Source: Pseudomonas triticicola (GTDB lineage: Bacteria > Pseudomonadota > Gammaproteobacteria > Pseudomonadales > Pseudomonadaceae). Taken from it: a stretch of DNA of 64,000 nt. The notes under the pieces were generated by a model. That model was given only the letters and a program-made list of their open reading frames with translations, was not told the origin of the DNA and did no database searches. Each line of letters begins with the position of its first letter. Position 1 is the stretch's first letter. Location of the stretch: assembly GCF_019145375.1 (NCBI RefSeq), contig NZ_JAHSTX010000002.1:190001-254000 (forward strand), written 5' to 3'. Of this stretch, positions 43,757 through 51,701 are shown piece by piece. The position numbers and the translations under genes are program-made.

Positions 43757-43783
43757 TTTGCCGCTGTAACCGCTTTGAATGAA

Positions 43784-43817
43784 AAAGGCCCGTCGCTTAA
43801 ACGACGGGCCTTTTTTG
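43784..43817 (+). terminator. Terminator after ssb
   Basis: AAAAGGCCCGTCG, CTTAAA, CGACGGGCCTTTT with further Ts; symmetrical enough to work both ways. Confidence 0.92.
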
Positions 43818-43849
43818 TTCAGGAAATTCCTGGCTACTCACAATATCCT

Positions 43850-43936
43850 GTGGGAGCGAGCCTGCTCGCGAATGCGTCAGATCAGTCGATGCACCTGTAA
43901 CTGACAGGACGCTTTCGCGAGCAGGCTCGCTCCCAC
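43850..43936. repeat. REP pair (head-in, REPIN-like) 1
   Basis: A 23-base REP unit (GTGGGAGCGAG...CTGCTCGCGAA) at 43850-43872 and its exact reverse complement at 43914-43936, 41 bases between. Each unit holds the small palindrome GCGAGC-CT-GCTCGC. Lies just after the 3' end of yjfC. Confidence 0.93.
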
Positions 43937-43950
43937 AAGGTAATTTCGTC

Positions 43951-45108
43951 TTAATCCAGGATCAGGTGCGGCAGGAAGCGGCTGGAGTCTTTGGTGATCA
44001 GACTGTTGTCCTCACGCACACCAATCCCTGCCGCCTCATCACCAATCACCCACGAGCCAATCAGCGTGTAGCTGTCGCCAAACTTCGGCAGCGGTGCGAA
44101 CTCCTGCAAGATGAACGGCGCATCGGTGTAGGGCCCGTCCTCTTTGACGATCAGCCCCTCCGCTGTTTGCAGTTCGATGTTGGCACCTTCGCGGGAAAAG
44201 TACGGCTTGCGCACCCAGCCCTTTGGCACGGCACTTTGCGGATTCGGATCAAGGTGCGCAGCGAGCAGATTCGGATGTCCCTTGTGCAATTCCCACAGCA
44301 GCGGCAGCGCACCTTTGTTGGACAGGATCGCCTTCCACGCCGGCTCGAAAAACTGCGTGTCACACTCGGCGATCGCCGCGCCGAACGGTTCGTGGAAGAT
44401 GAATTCCCAGGCGTGCAGCTTGAACAGATGCGGGATCCAGCGATCCTGCAGATCGACGAAACGGCCCTCAGCCGTCAGGCCGATGTCTTCGATATCGATG
44501 TGGCGTGATTCGATGCCGACCTTTGCCGCGATCAGCCGCAGATAGTCGGTGGTGCCTTTGTCCTCGACCGAGTCCTTCATCGAGGCAAAGTAGAACGGCC
44601 GCTTCAACTGCAACTCGGCGAAGGCCTGATGCAGCTTGGTGTCGATGCTGTTGAACTGGTCAGCATGCGGCGGCAGCGTGCCACGCTCGATGCATTGCTC
44701 CAGCCAGCCCCACTGAAACGCCGCCGCTTCATAGAGGCTGGTCGGCGTGTCGTAGTTGAGCTCCAACAGTTTCGCCGGCCCGTTGCCGCTGTAGGAAAAG
44801 TCCATGCGACCGTACAGATGCGGATGACCCTCGCGCCAGGAGGTGCGGATCATGTCGTAGTACGTCGCCGGGATGCTGAGGCGATCGAGCAACTCCTCGC
44901 TGTTGACGACGCGATCAACCAGATCCATGCACATCTCGTGCAGTTCGGTGGTCGGATCTTCGAGATCGTTTTCGATCTGCGCGAGGCTGAACTGGTAGTA
45001 GGCGCTTTCGTCCCAGTACGGTTCGTCGTCGATGGTGTGGAACAGGAAACCGAGGCTTTCGGCGGTGTGTTTCCAGTCGGGGCGCTCGGCGCAGTGGATC
45101 TTTTTCAT
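43951..45108 (-). CDS. yjfC: ATP-grasp ligase, glutathionylspermidine-synthase-like (YjfC/YgiC family)
   Basis: 385 aa. It begins MKKIHCAERPDWKHTAESLGF; ATP-grasp-type segments include KLLELNYDTPTSLYEAA (about 112-128), FFEPAWKAILSNKGALPLLWE (about 255-275) and VRKPYFSREGANIEL (about 303-317). The family resembles the synthetase half of glutathionylspermidine synthase, but its real substrate is not established. The frame is open upstream, overlapping the previous gene; ATG 45108 lies one base after that gene's stop and is preferred. Last gene of the yjfI-yjfC operon. Confidence 0.85.
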   Translation of the reverse strand: MKKIHCAERPDWKHTAESLGFLFHTIDDEPYWDESAYYQFSLAQIENDLEDPTTELHEMCMDLVDRVVNSEELLDRLSIPATYYDMIRTSWREGHPHLYGRMDFSYSGNGPAKLLELNYDTPTSLYEAAAFQWGWLEQCIERGTLPPHADQFNSIDTKLHQAFAELQLKRPFYFASMKDSVEDKGTTDYLRLIAAKVGIESRHIDIEDIGLTAEGRFVDLQDRWIPHLFKLHAWEFIFHEPFGAAIAECDTQFFEPAWKAILSNKGALPLLWELHKGHPNLLAAHLDPNPQSAVPKGWVRKPYFSREGANIELQTAEGLIVKEDGPYTDAPFILQEFAPLPKFGDSYTLIGSWVIGDEAAGIGVREDNSLITKDSSRFLPHLILD

Positions 45109-45109
45109 G

Positions 45110-45805
45110 TCAGCTGCTCGAGCGTCCGGAACTGCTGCCCCAGCCACCCCAACCGCTGCGGGCGCTGGACTGACTGCCGAAGCCGCCGCGCGAAGTCGAC
45201 GAGGCAACGTTCACCGGTTTGCTCTTGCTGCTCTCGTAATCCGACTGGCTGCGCGAGGTTGTGTCAGCTCGGCGGTACTGCGTTGAGGTGTTGTACGGCT
45301 GGCGCGTTTCGCGATCACGGTAAACGGTGCGTTCGGCGTTGTTGCTCATTGCGTTGCCGATCAGCCAGCCGGTCAGCCAGCCATTGCCGCCGCCACCTGA
45401 GCCACCGGAATAGTGCGAGCCGCCGTGGCTTGCGCTGCTGCTGGTGTCGCCCGCCGGCATTTGCGAATTGGCGATGGCATCGAGATCCTGCGGCGTCTCG
45501 GCATTGCGCGCCACTTTGAAGCCGCCGAGTTTCGGCACGAAACGACCATCGGAATTTTTCTGACACCAGCCAGCGGCAAAGTCTGCGTCGCACTTGGCCT
45601 TGTCGGTGTAGGCCGGGGCGATGCGCCGGTGTTCGTTCAGGGCGGCGACGTAGGCGCTGGAGCAGAGATCGGCGGCCACTTCGGCGTCGACACACTGTTC
45701 AACGCTCTGGAAGTTGCGCGGCTGATCCAGCGCCGCTGCTTCACCGGAAATCGCCATCGCCACCGACGCGGCGAGGGACAATTGCACGTATTTGCTGCGT
45801 TTCAT
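45110..45805 (-). CDS. yjfM: DUF1190 envelope protein (YjfM/YgiB family)
   Basis: 231 aa. A hydrophobic N-terminus MKRSKYVQLSLAASVAMAISGEAAA looks like an export signal. The middle has four cysteines in short motifs (EQCVDAEVAADLC, KAKCDADFAAGWC). The last 110 residues are Gly/Ser-rich and low in complexity (GGSHYSGGSGGGG; SSGRSSS end). Likely periplasmic or surface-exposed. Always found beside the ATP-grasp gene in this family, suggesting it could be substrate or partner (inference). Confidence 0.82.
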   Translation of the reverse strand: MKRSKYVQLSLAASVAMAISGEAAALDQPRNFQSVEQCVDAEVAADLCSSAYVAALNEHRRIAPAYTDKAKCDADFAAGWCQKNSDGRFVPKLGGFKVARNAETPQDLDAIANSQMPAGDTSSSASHGGSHYSGGSGGGGNGWLTGWLIGNAMSNNAERTVYRDRETRQPYNTSTQYRRADTTSRSQSDYESSKSKPVNVASSTSRGGFGSQSSARSGWGGWGSSSGRSSS

Positions 45806-45823
45806 CGAGAGGCTTCCTGCCGG

Positions 45824-46249
45824 TCAGTGGGACGGTGTCATGCACGCGGCATTGAGCATGCCGACGCTGATCGCCACGGCGGCGACATAAATGCCGGCGG
45901 CGACTTCGCCGTTGGCGATGCGCTGGGACGTGCCCTTGAGCACCAGCCCGGTCGCAACGAACGCCAACAGCTGCACGACGGCGGCGATGACCGCCCAGAG
46001 GACGAAGTCGAGCACGTTGACCGAGTAGGCGATCACGTTGCTCGCCGGAATGGCGAAACCGATGATCGCCCCGGACAGGGCAATGGCGGCGGCAGTGTTG
46101 CCGGCACGGATCAGTTCGAATTCCTTGTGCGCGGTAATGCGCGTGTAGACGAATTGAAACAGCATGAACAGCAACACGGCGCCGATCAGGTAGACGACAA
46201 AACCGACCAGCGCGGTTTTGTTCAGGGAAACGGCCAAGACTTCCAGCAT
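45824..46249 (-). CDS. yjfL: DUF350 membrane protein (YjfL family)
   Basis: 141 aa with four hydrophobic segments arranged as two similar two-helix halves, about 10-33, 48-72, 82-105 and 117-137 (ALVGFVVYLIGAVLLFMLFQF; AIALSGAIIGFAIPASNVIAYS). Inner-membrane protein of unknown biochemical role, repeatedly linked with PspA-like proteins in genome neighbourhoods. ATG 46249 is 15 bases after the yjfK stop. Confidence 0.85.
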   Translation of the reverse strand: MLEVLAVSLNKTALVGFVVYLIGAVLLFMLFQFVYTRITAHKEFELIRAGNTAAAIALSGAIIGFAIPASNVIAYSVNVLDFVLWAVIAAVVQLLAFVATGLVLKGTSQRIANGEVAAGIYVAAVAISVGMLNAACMTPSH

Positions 46250-46264
46250 GAAAAACTTCCTTTT

Positions 46265-46915
46265 TTAAATGGCGCTCAAATCAGTCGTGTACAGCGAGAT
46301 GCCCAGCGAGGTGCTCAGGCTGACGGTGCCTTCTTCGTCCTGTTCCACGGAGAACAGCAGCAGTTCGCGGCGATCGGTCAGGCCGGTGTCGCGGGCATAC
46401 AGCATGGCGTGGTGCTTGATGGTGTAGGACTCGTCCGGGTTGACCACGTGCTCGGTCATTGGCACCAGTTCGGTCTGATGCAGTTCGGTGCCCCATTCAC
46501 GGGTGTATTCAACACCGTCGTGGTGGTAGGTCGGCAGACCGATCAGGCTGTTGGGGCCGGCCAGACGCTGCAGTTCGGCGTCACTGTTGACCGTTACATA
46601 GCTGAGGTAATTGAACAGGGTGACCGACTCGACCTGATCATCGCCGGTGACGTGGATCTGCACCCAGAAATCCTCGTCGTTCATGTAGTAGCGGTGCAGC
46701 TTGTTGGACTGGCCGAGATCGACCCAACCGGCGCTCCACACCGCTTGATCGAATGGCACCCGCACCGACGTCGAGCCCTCCAGCAGCAACGCCAGGGTCG
46801 TGTCGAAGCGCACGCCTTTGCCTTGTGCCATGCCCAGTGGACCGCTGGCGCCGGTGCTCGTTGGCGCAGCGGTCTGCCAATTGCTGGTGCCGAGCAAGTC
46901 TTTAAACCATCCCAT
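46265..46915 (-). CDS. yjfK: DUF2491 family protein (YjfK family)
   Basis: 216 aa, close to E. coli YjfK. Begins MGWFKDLLGTSNWQ; soluble, acidic, no signal peptide or membrane segment. Function unknown; the fold could not be named by eye. The frame stays open upstream to 47020, but MGWFKDLL (ATG 46915) is the family start. Separated from yjfJ by a REP pair and about 210 bases, the only wide gap in the operon. Confidence 0.82.
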   Translation of the reverse strand: MGWFKDLLGTSNWQTAAPTSTGASGPLGMAQGKGVRFDTTLALLLEGSTSVRVPFDQAVWSAGWVDLGQSNKLHRYYMNDEDFWVQIHVTGDDQVESVTLFNYLSYVTVNSDAELQRLAGPNSLIGLPTYHHDGVEYTREWGTELHQTELVPMTEHVVNPDESYTIKHHAMLYARDTGLTDRRELLLFSVEQDEEGTVSLSTSLGISLYTTDLSAI

Positions 46916-47020
46916 GGGTACGTTCCTTGAAGCGGGTGGAGGTGTTCGGGGGTGAAAAAGTGGCGGTAGTGTAACGGGCGAAGCGGTGAACGAGCAGAGG
47001 CAATTACGCCGTGAAACCAT

Positions 47021-47108
47021 GTGGGAGCGAGCCTGCTCGCGAATGGGTTGTGTCAGTCACTCGATTATTTGACTGTCACGACGCTTTCGCGAGCAGGCTC
47101 GCTCCCAC
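47021..47108. repeat. REP pair (head-in) 2, inside the yjf operon
   Basis: Unit at 47021-47043 and exact inverse at 47086-47108, 42 bases apart. Lies between yjfJ and yjfK, 17 bases after the yjfJ stop. Paired inverted REPs can form a large hairpin in mRNA that protects upstream message. Confidence 0.93.
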
Positions 47109-47125
47109 AAGTTACCGTTCAGTGA

Positions 47126-47824
47126 TTACTGCGCGGACTTCTGCTTCAGCCGCTCAAGGATCGCATTGGCGCTGCCTTCGTTCGGCGTGATGCCGGCGTC
47201 GCGCAATTTGCGTTCCAGATCGTTACCGGTGGAGGCGTCGGCCAGTTCGTCTGCGGCGTTCAGTTCGGCAGCGCGTTGCTGCTGCTTGGCTTGCAGGCGG
47301 TTCAGGGTGCCGACTGCGGTTTCCAGTTTGCCGTTGGCGCCGCCGCTGGCAATCGAGGCGCTGACCTGGGCTTTCTGCACGCTATCGCGGGCCTTGGCCA
47401 TGTCCACTTGCTGGCGCAGGCTTTTGATCCGCGATTCGGCTTTGCTGATGTCTTTGCGCATGTTGTCGGCGTAGGCGCCGAATTCATCGCTGAGTTTCTT
47501 CTCGGCAGCGAGGTCGTTGGTCAGGGTCGAAATCGCTTCGGCCACTTCCAGCGCCAAGTCTTCGCGGCCGGCATTCAACGCGGCCACAGCCTTGGCTTCG
47601 AGGTCCTTGATCTTGGCGTCGTACTCGCTGACGCGGTCGGCGGCCAGTTTGTGCTTGGCCATGATCGTCACCAGTTCGCGGCGGGCATTGGACAGCGCGG
47701 TGTCGGCGTCGCGGATTTCCTGATCGAGGATGCGCAGGGCCTGCTGGTCGGCGATGGCTTCGCCGACTTCATTGGCGCCGCCGCGCAGTGCGGTGAACAA
47801 CTTGCTCCAGATGGACTGAGTCAT
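47126..47824 (-). CDS. yjfJ: PspA/IM30-family protein (YjfJ)
   Basis: 232 aa, the same length as E. coli YjfJ. Amphipathic N-terminus MTQSIWSKLFTALRGG, then long heptad-rich coiled coils (about 20-185: ALRILDQEIRDADTALSNARRELV, KAESRIKSLRQQVDMAKARDSVQ). PspA/Vipp1 proteins polymerise on membranes like ESCRT-III and stabilise damaged inner membrane (family knowledge). Preceded by yjfI after 17 bases. Confidence 0.88.
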   Translation of the reverse strand: MTQSIWSKLFTALRGGANEVGEAIADQQALRILDQEIRDADTALSNARRELVTIMAKHKLAADRVSEYDAKIKDLEAKAVAALNAGREDLALEVAEAISTLTNDLAAEKKLSDEFGAYADNMRKDISKAESRIKSLRQQVDMAKARDSVQKAQVSASIASGGANGKLETAVGTLNRLQAKQQQRAAELNAADELADASTGNDLERKLRDAGITPNEGSANAILERLKQKSAQ

Positions 47825-47841
47825 TGGATATTCCCTGTTGA

Positions 47842-48510
47842 TTACTTGAAGAAGTGTTCGAAGGCTTCGCTGGCGCGCTGCACGTTGTCGACCAGGGTTT
47901 TCACCTCGGTGACCACGTTGGTCAGGCTCGAGTCGGCGCTGAGGGCGCCGAACATGTTGTAGACGGTCTGCCCGTTCGGCATCGATTCGATTCCGATCGA
48001 CGACAGCGGGAACATCTCGCGGCTGCGCAGCACGGCATCGTTGAACGCCTGGACGTTGCTGATCGAATCGATGTCCACCAGCACGGTGTCGACGATGATC
48101 TGCTGGCCGGCCAGGGCGATGTGAATCGGCAGGCCGCCGAATTCGTTCATTTCCAGCTTGATGCTCGGCTCGGAGCTCTGGATCAGGGACAGCGAAATCT
48201 CTTGGGAAGCCACCTCGTCCAGCGCCTTGAGGGCATTGAAGAGGCTGTCGATGGTCCAGTTGTTGCCTGCGCTCATGTATTTCTCCGACATGAAAGAGCC
48301 AGCCAGAATCGGTTGGCGTAGCTGTTGCTCCATTTGCTTGAGCAAGCTTCGGTTTTCCGGAAGCACCCAAGTTTCGTGTTTCACATAACCGGCGGCGGCC
48401 AGGCCTGCGCGCATCTGCTTCATGTAGAAGCTCGATGGTTTTTTCGCCGACTTCTTGCCACGCTCGCCCTTGGGGCTGGCTGCGGCAGTCGTCCGAGTGC
48501 GGCTTGTCAT
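47842..48510 (-). CDS. yjfI: DUF2170 protein with extra N-terminal domain (YjfI)
   Basis: 222 aa. The C-terminal DUF2170 part (about 88-222, NNWTIDSLFNALKALDEV...) corresponds to whole E. coli YjfI (about 133 aa). The additional N-terminal 80 residues are a Lys/Arg-rich tail plus SFYMKQMRAGLAAAGYVKHE and TWVLPENRSLLKQMEQQLRQ, a pattern like ribbon-helix-helix (MazE/CopG-like) proteins. A DNA-binding autoregulator is plausible (inference). First gene of the operon; ATG 48510. Confidence 0.8.
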   Translation of the reverse strand: MTSRTRTTAAASPKGERGKKSAKKPSSFYMKQMRAGLAAAGYVKHETWVLPENRSLLKQMEQQLRQPILAGSFMSEKYMSAGNNWTIDSLFNALKALDEVASQEISLSLIQSSEPSIKLEMNEFGGLPIHIALAGQQIIVDTVLVDIDSISNVQAFNDAVLRSREMFPLSSIGIESMPNGQTVYNMFGALSADSSLTNVVTEVKTLVDNVQRASEAFEHFFK

Positions 48511-48532
48511 GGCTGGAATCCGGTTATGAGCG

Positions 48533-48592
48533 TCTCACGCGTGGGCCACACTACAACCAATGCAAAGTGCCATCAATGACTCACGCGTGAGA
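48533..48592 (-). promoter_or_regulatory. Promoter of the yjfI-yjfC operon with two operator-like inverted repeats
   Basis: On the minus strand: TTGATG (48576-48571), 17-base spacer, TAGTGT (48553-48548). TCTCACGCGTG (48533-48543) covers the predicted start, and its exact reverse complement CACGCGTGAGA (48582-48592) lies just upstream of the -35. Both contain the palindrome CACGCGTG; centres are 49 bases apart. Confidence 0.65.
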
Positions 48593-48606
48593 TTTTCATG
48601 ACAGAC

Positions 48607-48633
48607 GCAAAAAGGCCCGCAACGGAGCGGGCC
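48607..48633 (-). terminator. Terminator of the isochorismatase-like gene
   Basis: Read on the minus strand: GGCCCGC, TCCGTT, GCGGGCC, TTTTT. Confidence 0.88.
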
Positions 48634-48653
48634 AGGGGATTGCGCAGTTGTTG

Positions 48654-49208
48654 CTAGGCGTTGCTGCCCAGGAACTGCTCAGTCGATACCACGCTGGCAT
48701 AGGCAAAACCCAGCGCCGCCATGAATGCTGCGTGCACATGAGCGGCCGGCACCGTCAGGCCGTTGAATTCCAGATCACGGCTGGCGCAGGCATCGTGAAT
48801 CACGGTCACGCTGTAACCCATGTCCGCCGCCGCGCGGGTGATGCCATCGACGCACATATGGCTCATGCTGCCGACCACCACCAGGTCGGTGATGCCGTGT
48901 TCGTCGAGCACCGCTTTCAGTTCGGTTTCACGGAACGAGTTGACGAAATGCTTGAGCACCACCGGCTCGTTGGCGCGGTTGAGTACTTTCGGATGCAGTT
49001 TCGCGCCTTCGGAGCCGGGAGTGAAAAACGGCGCATCCTCGGAGGTGAATTCATGCCGAATGTGCACCACCGGATTGCCCGTTTCGCGAAAGGCTGCGAT
49101 CAGCCGTGCGGCGTTGTCGGCAGCGGCGTCGGCGCCAACCAGCGGCCACTTGCCTTGGGGGAAGTAGTCGTTCTGGATATCGACTACGATGAGCGCTTGC
49201 TTGGCCAT
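48654..49208 (-). CDS. Isochorismatase-family cysteine hydrolase
   Basis: 184 aa with the catalytic triad visible: Asp10 (VVDIQNDYF), Lys86 (VVLKHFVNSF) and Cys119 (GSMSHMCVDG). Family members hydrolyse amides or isochorismate (nicotinamidase, N-carbamoylsarcosine amidase, etc.); the substrate cannot be assigned. Cytoplasmic. It is divergent from a GlxA-type regulator 101 bases away, which probably controls it. ATG 49208 chosen; upstream codons to 49319 are unconserved. Confidence 0.88.
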   Translation of the reverse strand: MAKQALIVVDIQNDYFPQGKWPLVGADAAADNAARLIAAFRETGNPVVHIRHEFTSEDAPFFTPGSEGAKLHPKVLNRANEPVVLKHFVNSFRETELKAVLDEHGITDLVVVGSMSHMCVDGITRAAADMGYSVTVIHDACASRDLEFNGLTVPAAHVHAAFMAALGFAYASVVSTEQFLGSNA

Positions 49209-49309
49209 GGGATTGTCCTCGAGGCAGTGATTGGGTGTGGTCTCAGTATTGGCGCTTGCCGAGGATCCGAGGATTGGCCGCACCGACAATAGACGGGGGA
49301 AAACTGACA

Positions 49310-50311
49310 ATGGCTGCACAAAGAGCCGCCACCGCTGAACTGGGCGTGCTGATTTATCCCGGCGCGCAACTGGCGGCGGTGCACGGTCTGACCGACCTGT
49401 TCGCCGTGGCCAATCGCATCGCCGCCGAGTATCAGGCTGTGCAATTGCCCTTGCTGCGGGTCAGTCACTGGCAGGTCGAGGGCGAGCAGTTGCCGACCCG
49501 GGTCTATGACAGTCATCCCGGTGCCGAAGGCGCTTTGCTCGCCGTGCTGATTCCGCCGTCCCTCGGCGGGTTCGATGCGGCGCAGATGACCGCGAGTCTT
49601 GCGCAATGGCTGCGCGATCAGCATGCGCGCGGCGCAACCCTTGGTGGTGTTTGTGTGGGCTCGTTGATGCTCGCTGAAAGCGGCTTGCTCGACGGTCGCA
49701 GCGCCACCACGCACTGGACCTCGGCCCAGGCTTTTGCCGAGCGTTACCCGAAGATCAAACTCAAGGCCGACACGCCGATTGTCGACGACGGTGACCTGAT
49801 CACCACGGCGGGGCTGATGGCCTGGTCGGAACTGGGACTGCGCCTGGTCGATCGCTTGCTCGGCCCGAGCAGCGCCACCGCGACCGCGCGTTTTCTGGTG
49901 ATGGAACACAGCGACAGCGCCAGTGAATGCGGGAGCAATTTCGCGCCGATCCTCAGTCATGGCGACGCGGCGATTCTCAAGGTCCAGCACTGGCTGCAAA
50001 GCACCGGGGCGACGGATGTTTCGCTGAACGCGATGGCCGAGCGCGCGGGCCTTGAAGAACGCACTTTCCTGCGCCGATTCCGCGCCGCGACAGGCTTGAA
50101 ACCGACCGAGTATTGCCAGCACCTGCGGGTTGGCAAAGCGCGAGAAATGCTCGAGTTCACCAATGGCACGATCGACCACATTGCCTGGACGGTGGGCTAT
50201 CAGGATCCGGGCGCGTTTCGCGCGATTTTCAAGAAGATTACCGGGTTGGGGCCTAGTGATTACCGGGGGCGGTTTGGTGTGAACCCCGCTCCCAGAACGA
50301 CGATGAACTAA
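49310..50311 (+). CDS. GlxA-type transcriptional regulator (DJ-1/PfpI domain plus AraC HTH)
   Basis: 333 aa. N-terminal amidotransferase-like domain (about 10-200: ELGVLIYPGAQLAAVHGLTDLF; LGGVCVGSLMLAESGLLDGRSATTHW), with Cys in GGVCVGS. The C-terminal AraC/XylS double helix-turn-helix (about 230-325) includes LEERTFLRRFRAATGLKPTEY and IDHIAWTVGYQDPGAFRAIFKKITGLGPSDYR. Likely activates the divergent hydrolase gene. ATG 49310 gives a 333-residue protein; the frame is open to 49235 through the intergenic promoter region. Confidence 0.87.
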   Translation: MAAQRAATAELGVLIYPGAQLAAVHGLTDLFAVANRIAAEYQAVQLPLLRVSHWQVEGEQLPTRVYDSHPGAEGALLAVLIPPSLGGFDAAQMTASLAQWLRDQHARGATLGGVCVGSLMLAESGLLDGRSATTHWTSAQAFAERYPKIKLKADTPIVDDGDLITTAGLMAWSELGLRLVDRLLGPSSATATARFLVMEHSDSASECGSNFAPILSHGDAAILKVQHWLQSTGATDVSLNAMAERAGLEERTFLRRFRAATGLKPTEYCQHLRVGKAREMLEFTNGTIDHIAWTVGYQDPGAFRAIFKKITGLGPSDYRGRFGVNPAPRTTMN

Positions 50312-50312
50312 T

Positions 50313-50399
50313 GTGGGAGCGAGCCTGCTCGCGAAGGCGCTGGATCTACAGAATTGTAGTCGGCTGACACTACGCTTTCGCGAGCAGGCTCGCTCCCAC
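50313..50399. repeat. REP pair (head-in) 3
   Basis: Unit at 50313-50335 and inverse at 50377-50399, 41 bases between. Starts two bases after the regulator stop codon. Confidence 0.93.
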
Positions 50400-50423
50400 A
50401 ATGATCGCGGCGAGGATGAGAGA

Positions 50424-50554
50424 TCGTGCAATTTGCCGGAGTTTTGCGCGCTGTCGTGCAGTTTGAAACAGGCGTGATGCCAGCACAGTCACGGCAAACT
50501 CCCGATTATCGGGCGGTTCGGAGGGAGCGTTGATTGGCCTGATCTCTGCAATTT
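50424..50554 (+). promoter_or_regulatory. Phased TGCARTTT repeats upstream of the DUF3182 gene
   Basis: TCGTGCAATTTG (50424-50435) and TCGTGCAGTTTG (50454-50465) are direct repeats exactly 30 bases apart; a third TGCAATTT is at 50547, 90 bases after the second. The face-of-helix phasing suggests a regulator site. No confident -35/-10 was found. Confidence 0.4.
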
Positions 50555-50591
50555 CCCTGAGTGAACCCATCGACTGATGCAAGGGGAACGC

Positions 50592-51701
50592 ATGACCCCG
50601 ACACCCAGCAACAAAATCGTCGTGGCCCATTCGGTGCGTGCCGAGGCGCCGCAACATGAAGTCGAGACCAACAAGGCTCTGGCGCGCTGGTTGGCGCAGA
50701 TTCTCGGTTGCAAGTTCGGCGGCAGTTACGACCCGGCCAAACATTCGGGCCGCGACCTCTATCTGCTGCCGACGCAGACAATCGTCGGCGCCGCCCACGC
50801 GCAAGCGCTTGGCATCAACGGCCCCGATGACTTGTGGGGCGGTTACGTCGAATACGATTTCATCTGCACCAAAGCCATCAGCCACGGTTTGCGCAGTCAT
50901 CTGGCGCACGCGCCGCAGGGCTGGTCGCCGCTGTTTTCGGAGCGGGTGCGCAACGTTGTGCTCGACGGTCTCAGCGTATTTGCCCTGGAAGATGCACGGC
51001 CCGCCGCCGAACATCTGCTGTACGCCGGGCCGATTCGCTTGAAGCCGGTTCACGCTTGCGCCGGTCGCGGTCAGGAAGTGATCAAAAGCCTCGACGCGTT
51101 CGATGAGATCCTCGCGCGGCCCGAGGCGCAAAGCCTGTTCAGGGACGGCGTAGTGCTAGAGCAGGACTTGAGCAACGTCGTCACCCACAGCGTCGGCCAG
51201 TCGTTCATCGGCGGCAAAGTGTTGAGCTACTGCGGTGATCAATACTTGACCGAGGACGGCCAAGGCGAAGAGGTCTACGGCGGTTCGAATCTGCTGGTGG
51301 TGCAGGGCGGCTATGACCAATTGCTCGCGCTGGATCTGCCTGACGATGTGCGTCTGGCCATTGAGCAGGCACAGGTCTTCGACAGCGCCGCCAACGAAGC
51401 CTACCCGCGCTTCTTCGCCTCGCGGCGCAATTACGATATCGCCCAAGGCCTCGACGCCAGCGGCAACCCGCGCAGCGGCGTGCTCGAACAATCCTGGCGC
51501 ATGGGCGGTGCCAGCAGCGCCGAAGTGGCGGCGCTGCAAAGCTTCGTCAACGATCCACAGATGCGCGCGATTCGCGTGTCGTCGGTGGAAACCTATACCG
51601 ATCAGGCGCTGCCGGCGGACGCAATCGAGGTCTATCGCGGCCCGGCGGAAAACAGCGCATTTCTTCTCAAATATGTGACGGTCCAATCCTATGACGGCTA
51701 G
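50592..51701 (+). CDS. DUF3182 family protein (possible ATP-grasp-like enzyme)
   Basis: 369 aa, conserved in Pseudomonas but of unknown function. Segments such as GPIRLKPVHACAGRGQEVIKS (about 147-167) and VVLEQDLSNVV...SFIGGKVLSYCGDQY (about 191-220) recall the nucleotide-binding strand/loop order of ATP-grasp ligases; this is a suggestion only. No signal peptide. ATG 50592 follows AAGGGGAA; an ATG five codons upstream is less well placed. Overlaps the hydrolase gene by 11 bases, implying coupled products. Confidence 0.75.
   Translation: MTPTPSNKIVVAHSVRAEAPQHEVETNKALARWLAQILGCKFGGSYDPAKHSGRDLYLLPTQTIVGAAHAQALGINGPDDLWGGYVEYDFICTKAISHGLRSHLAHAPQGWSPLFSERVRNVVLDGLSVFALEDARPAAEHLLYAGPIRLKPVHACAGRGQEVIKSLDAFDEILARPEAQSLFRDGVVLEQDLSNVVTHSVGQSFIGGKVLSYCGDQYLTEDGQGEEVYGGSNLLVVQGGYDQLLALDLPDDVRLAIEQAQVFDSAANEAYPRFFASRRNYDIAQGLDASGNPRSGVLEQSWRMGGASSAEVAALQSFVNDPQMRAIRVSSVETYTDQALPADAIEVYRGPAENSAFLLKYVTVQSYDG

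Noticed and set aside
48548..48576. Sigma54 promoter for the yjf operon (TGGCAC...TTTGCA), expected by analogy with pspA
   Set aside because: Spacing between GG and GC is 6, not 10, bases; a sigma70-type pair fits better.
50370..51131. Minus-strand frame opposite the DUF3182 gene
   Set aside because: It includes part of a REP pair and overlaps a well-supported conserved gene; no family match.
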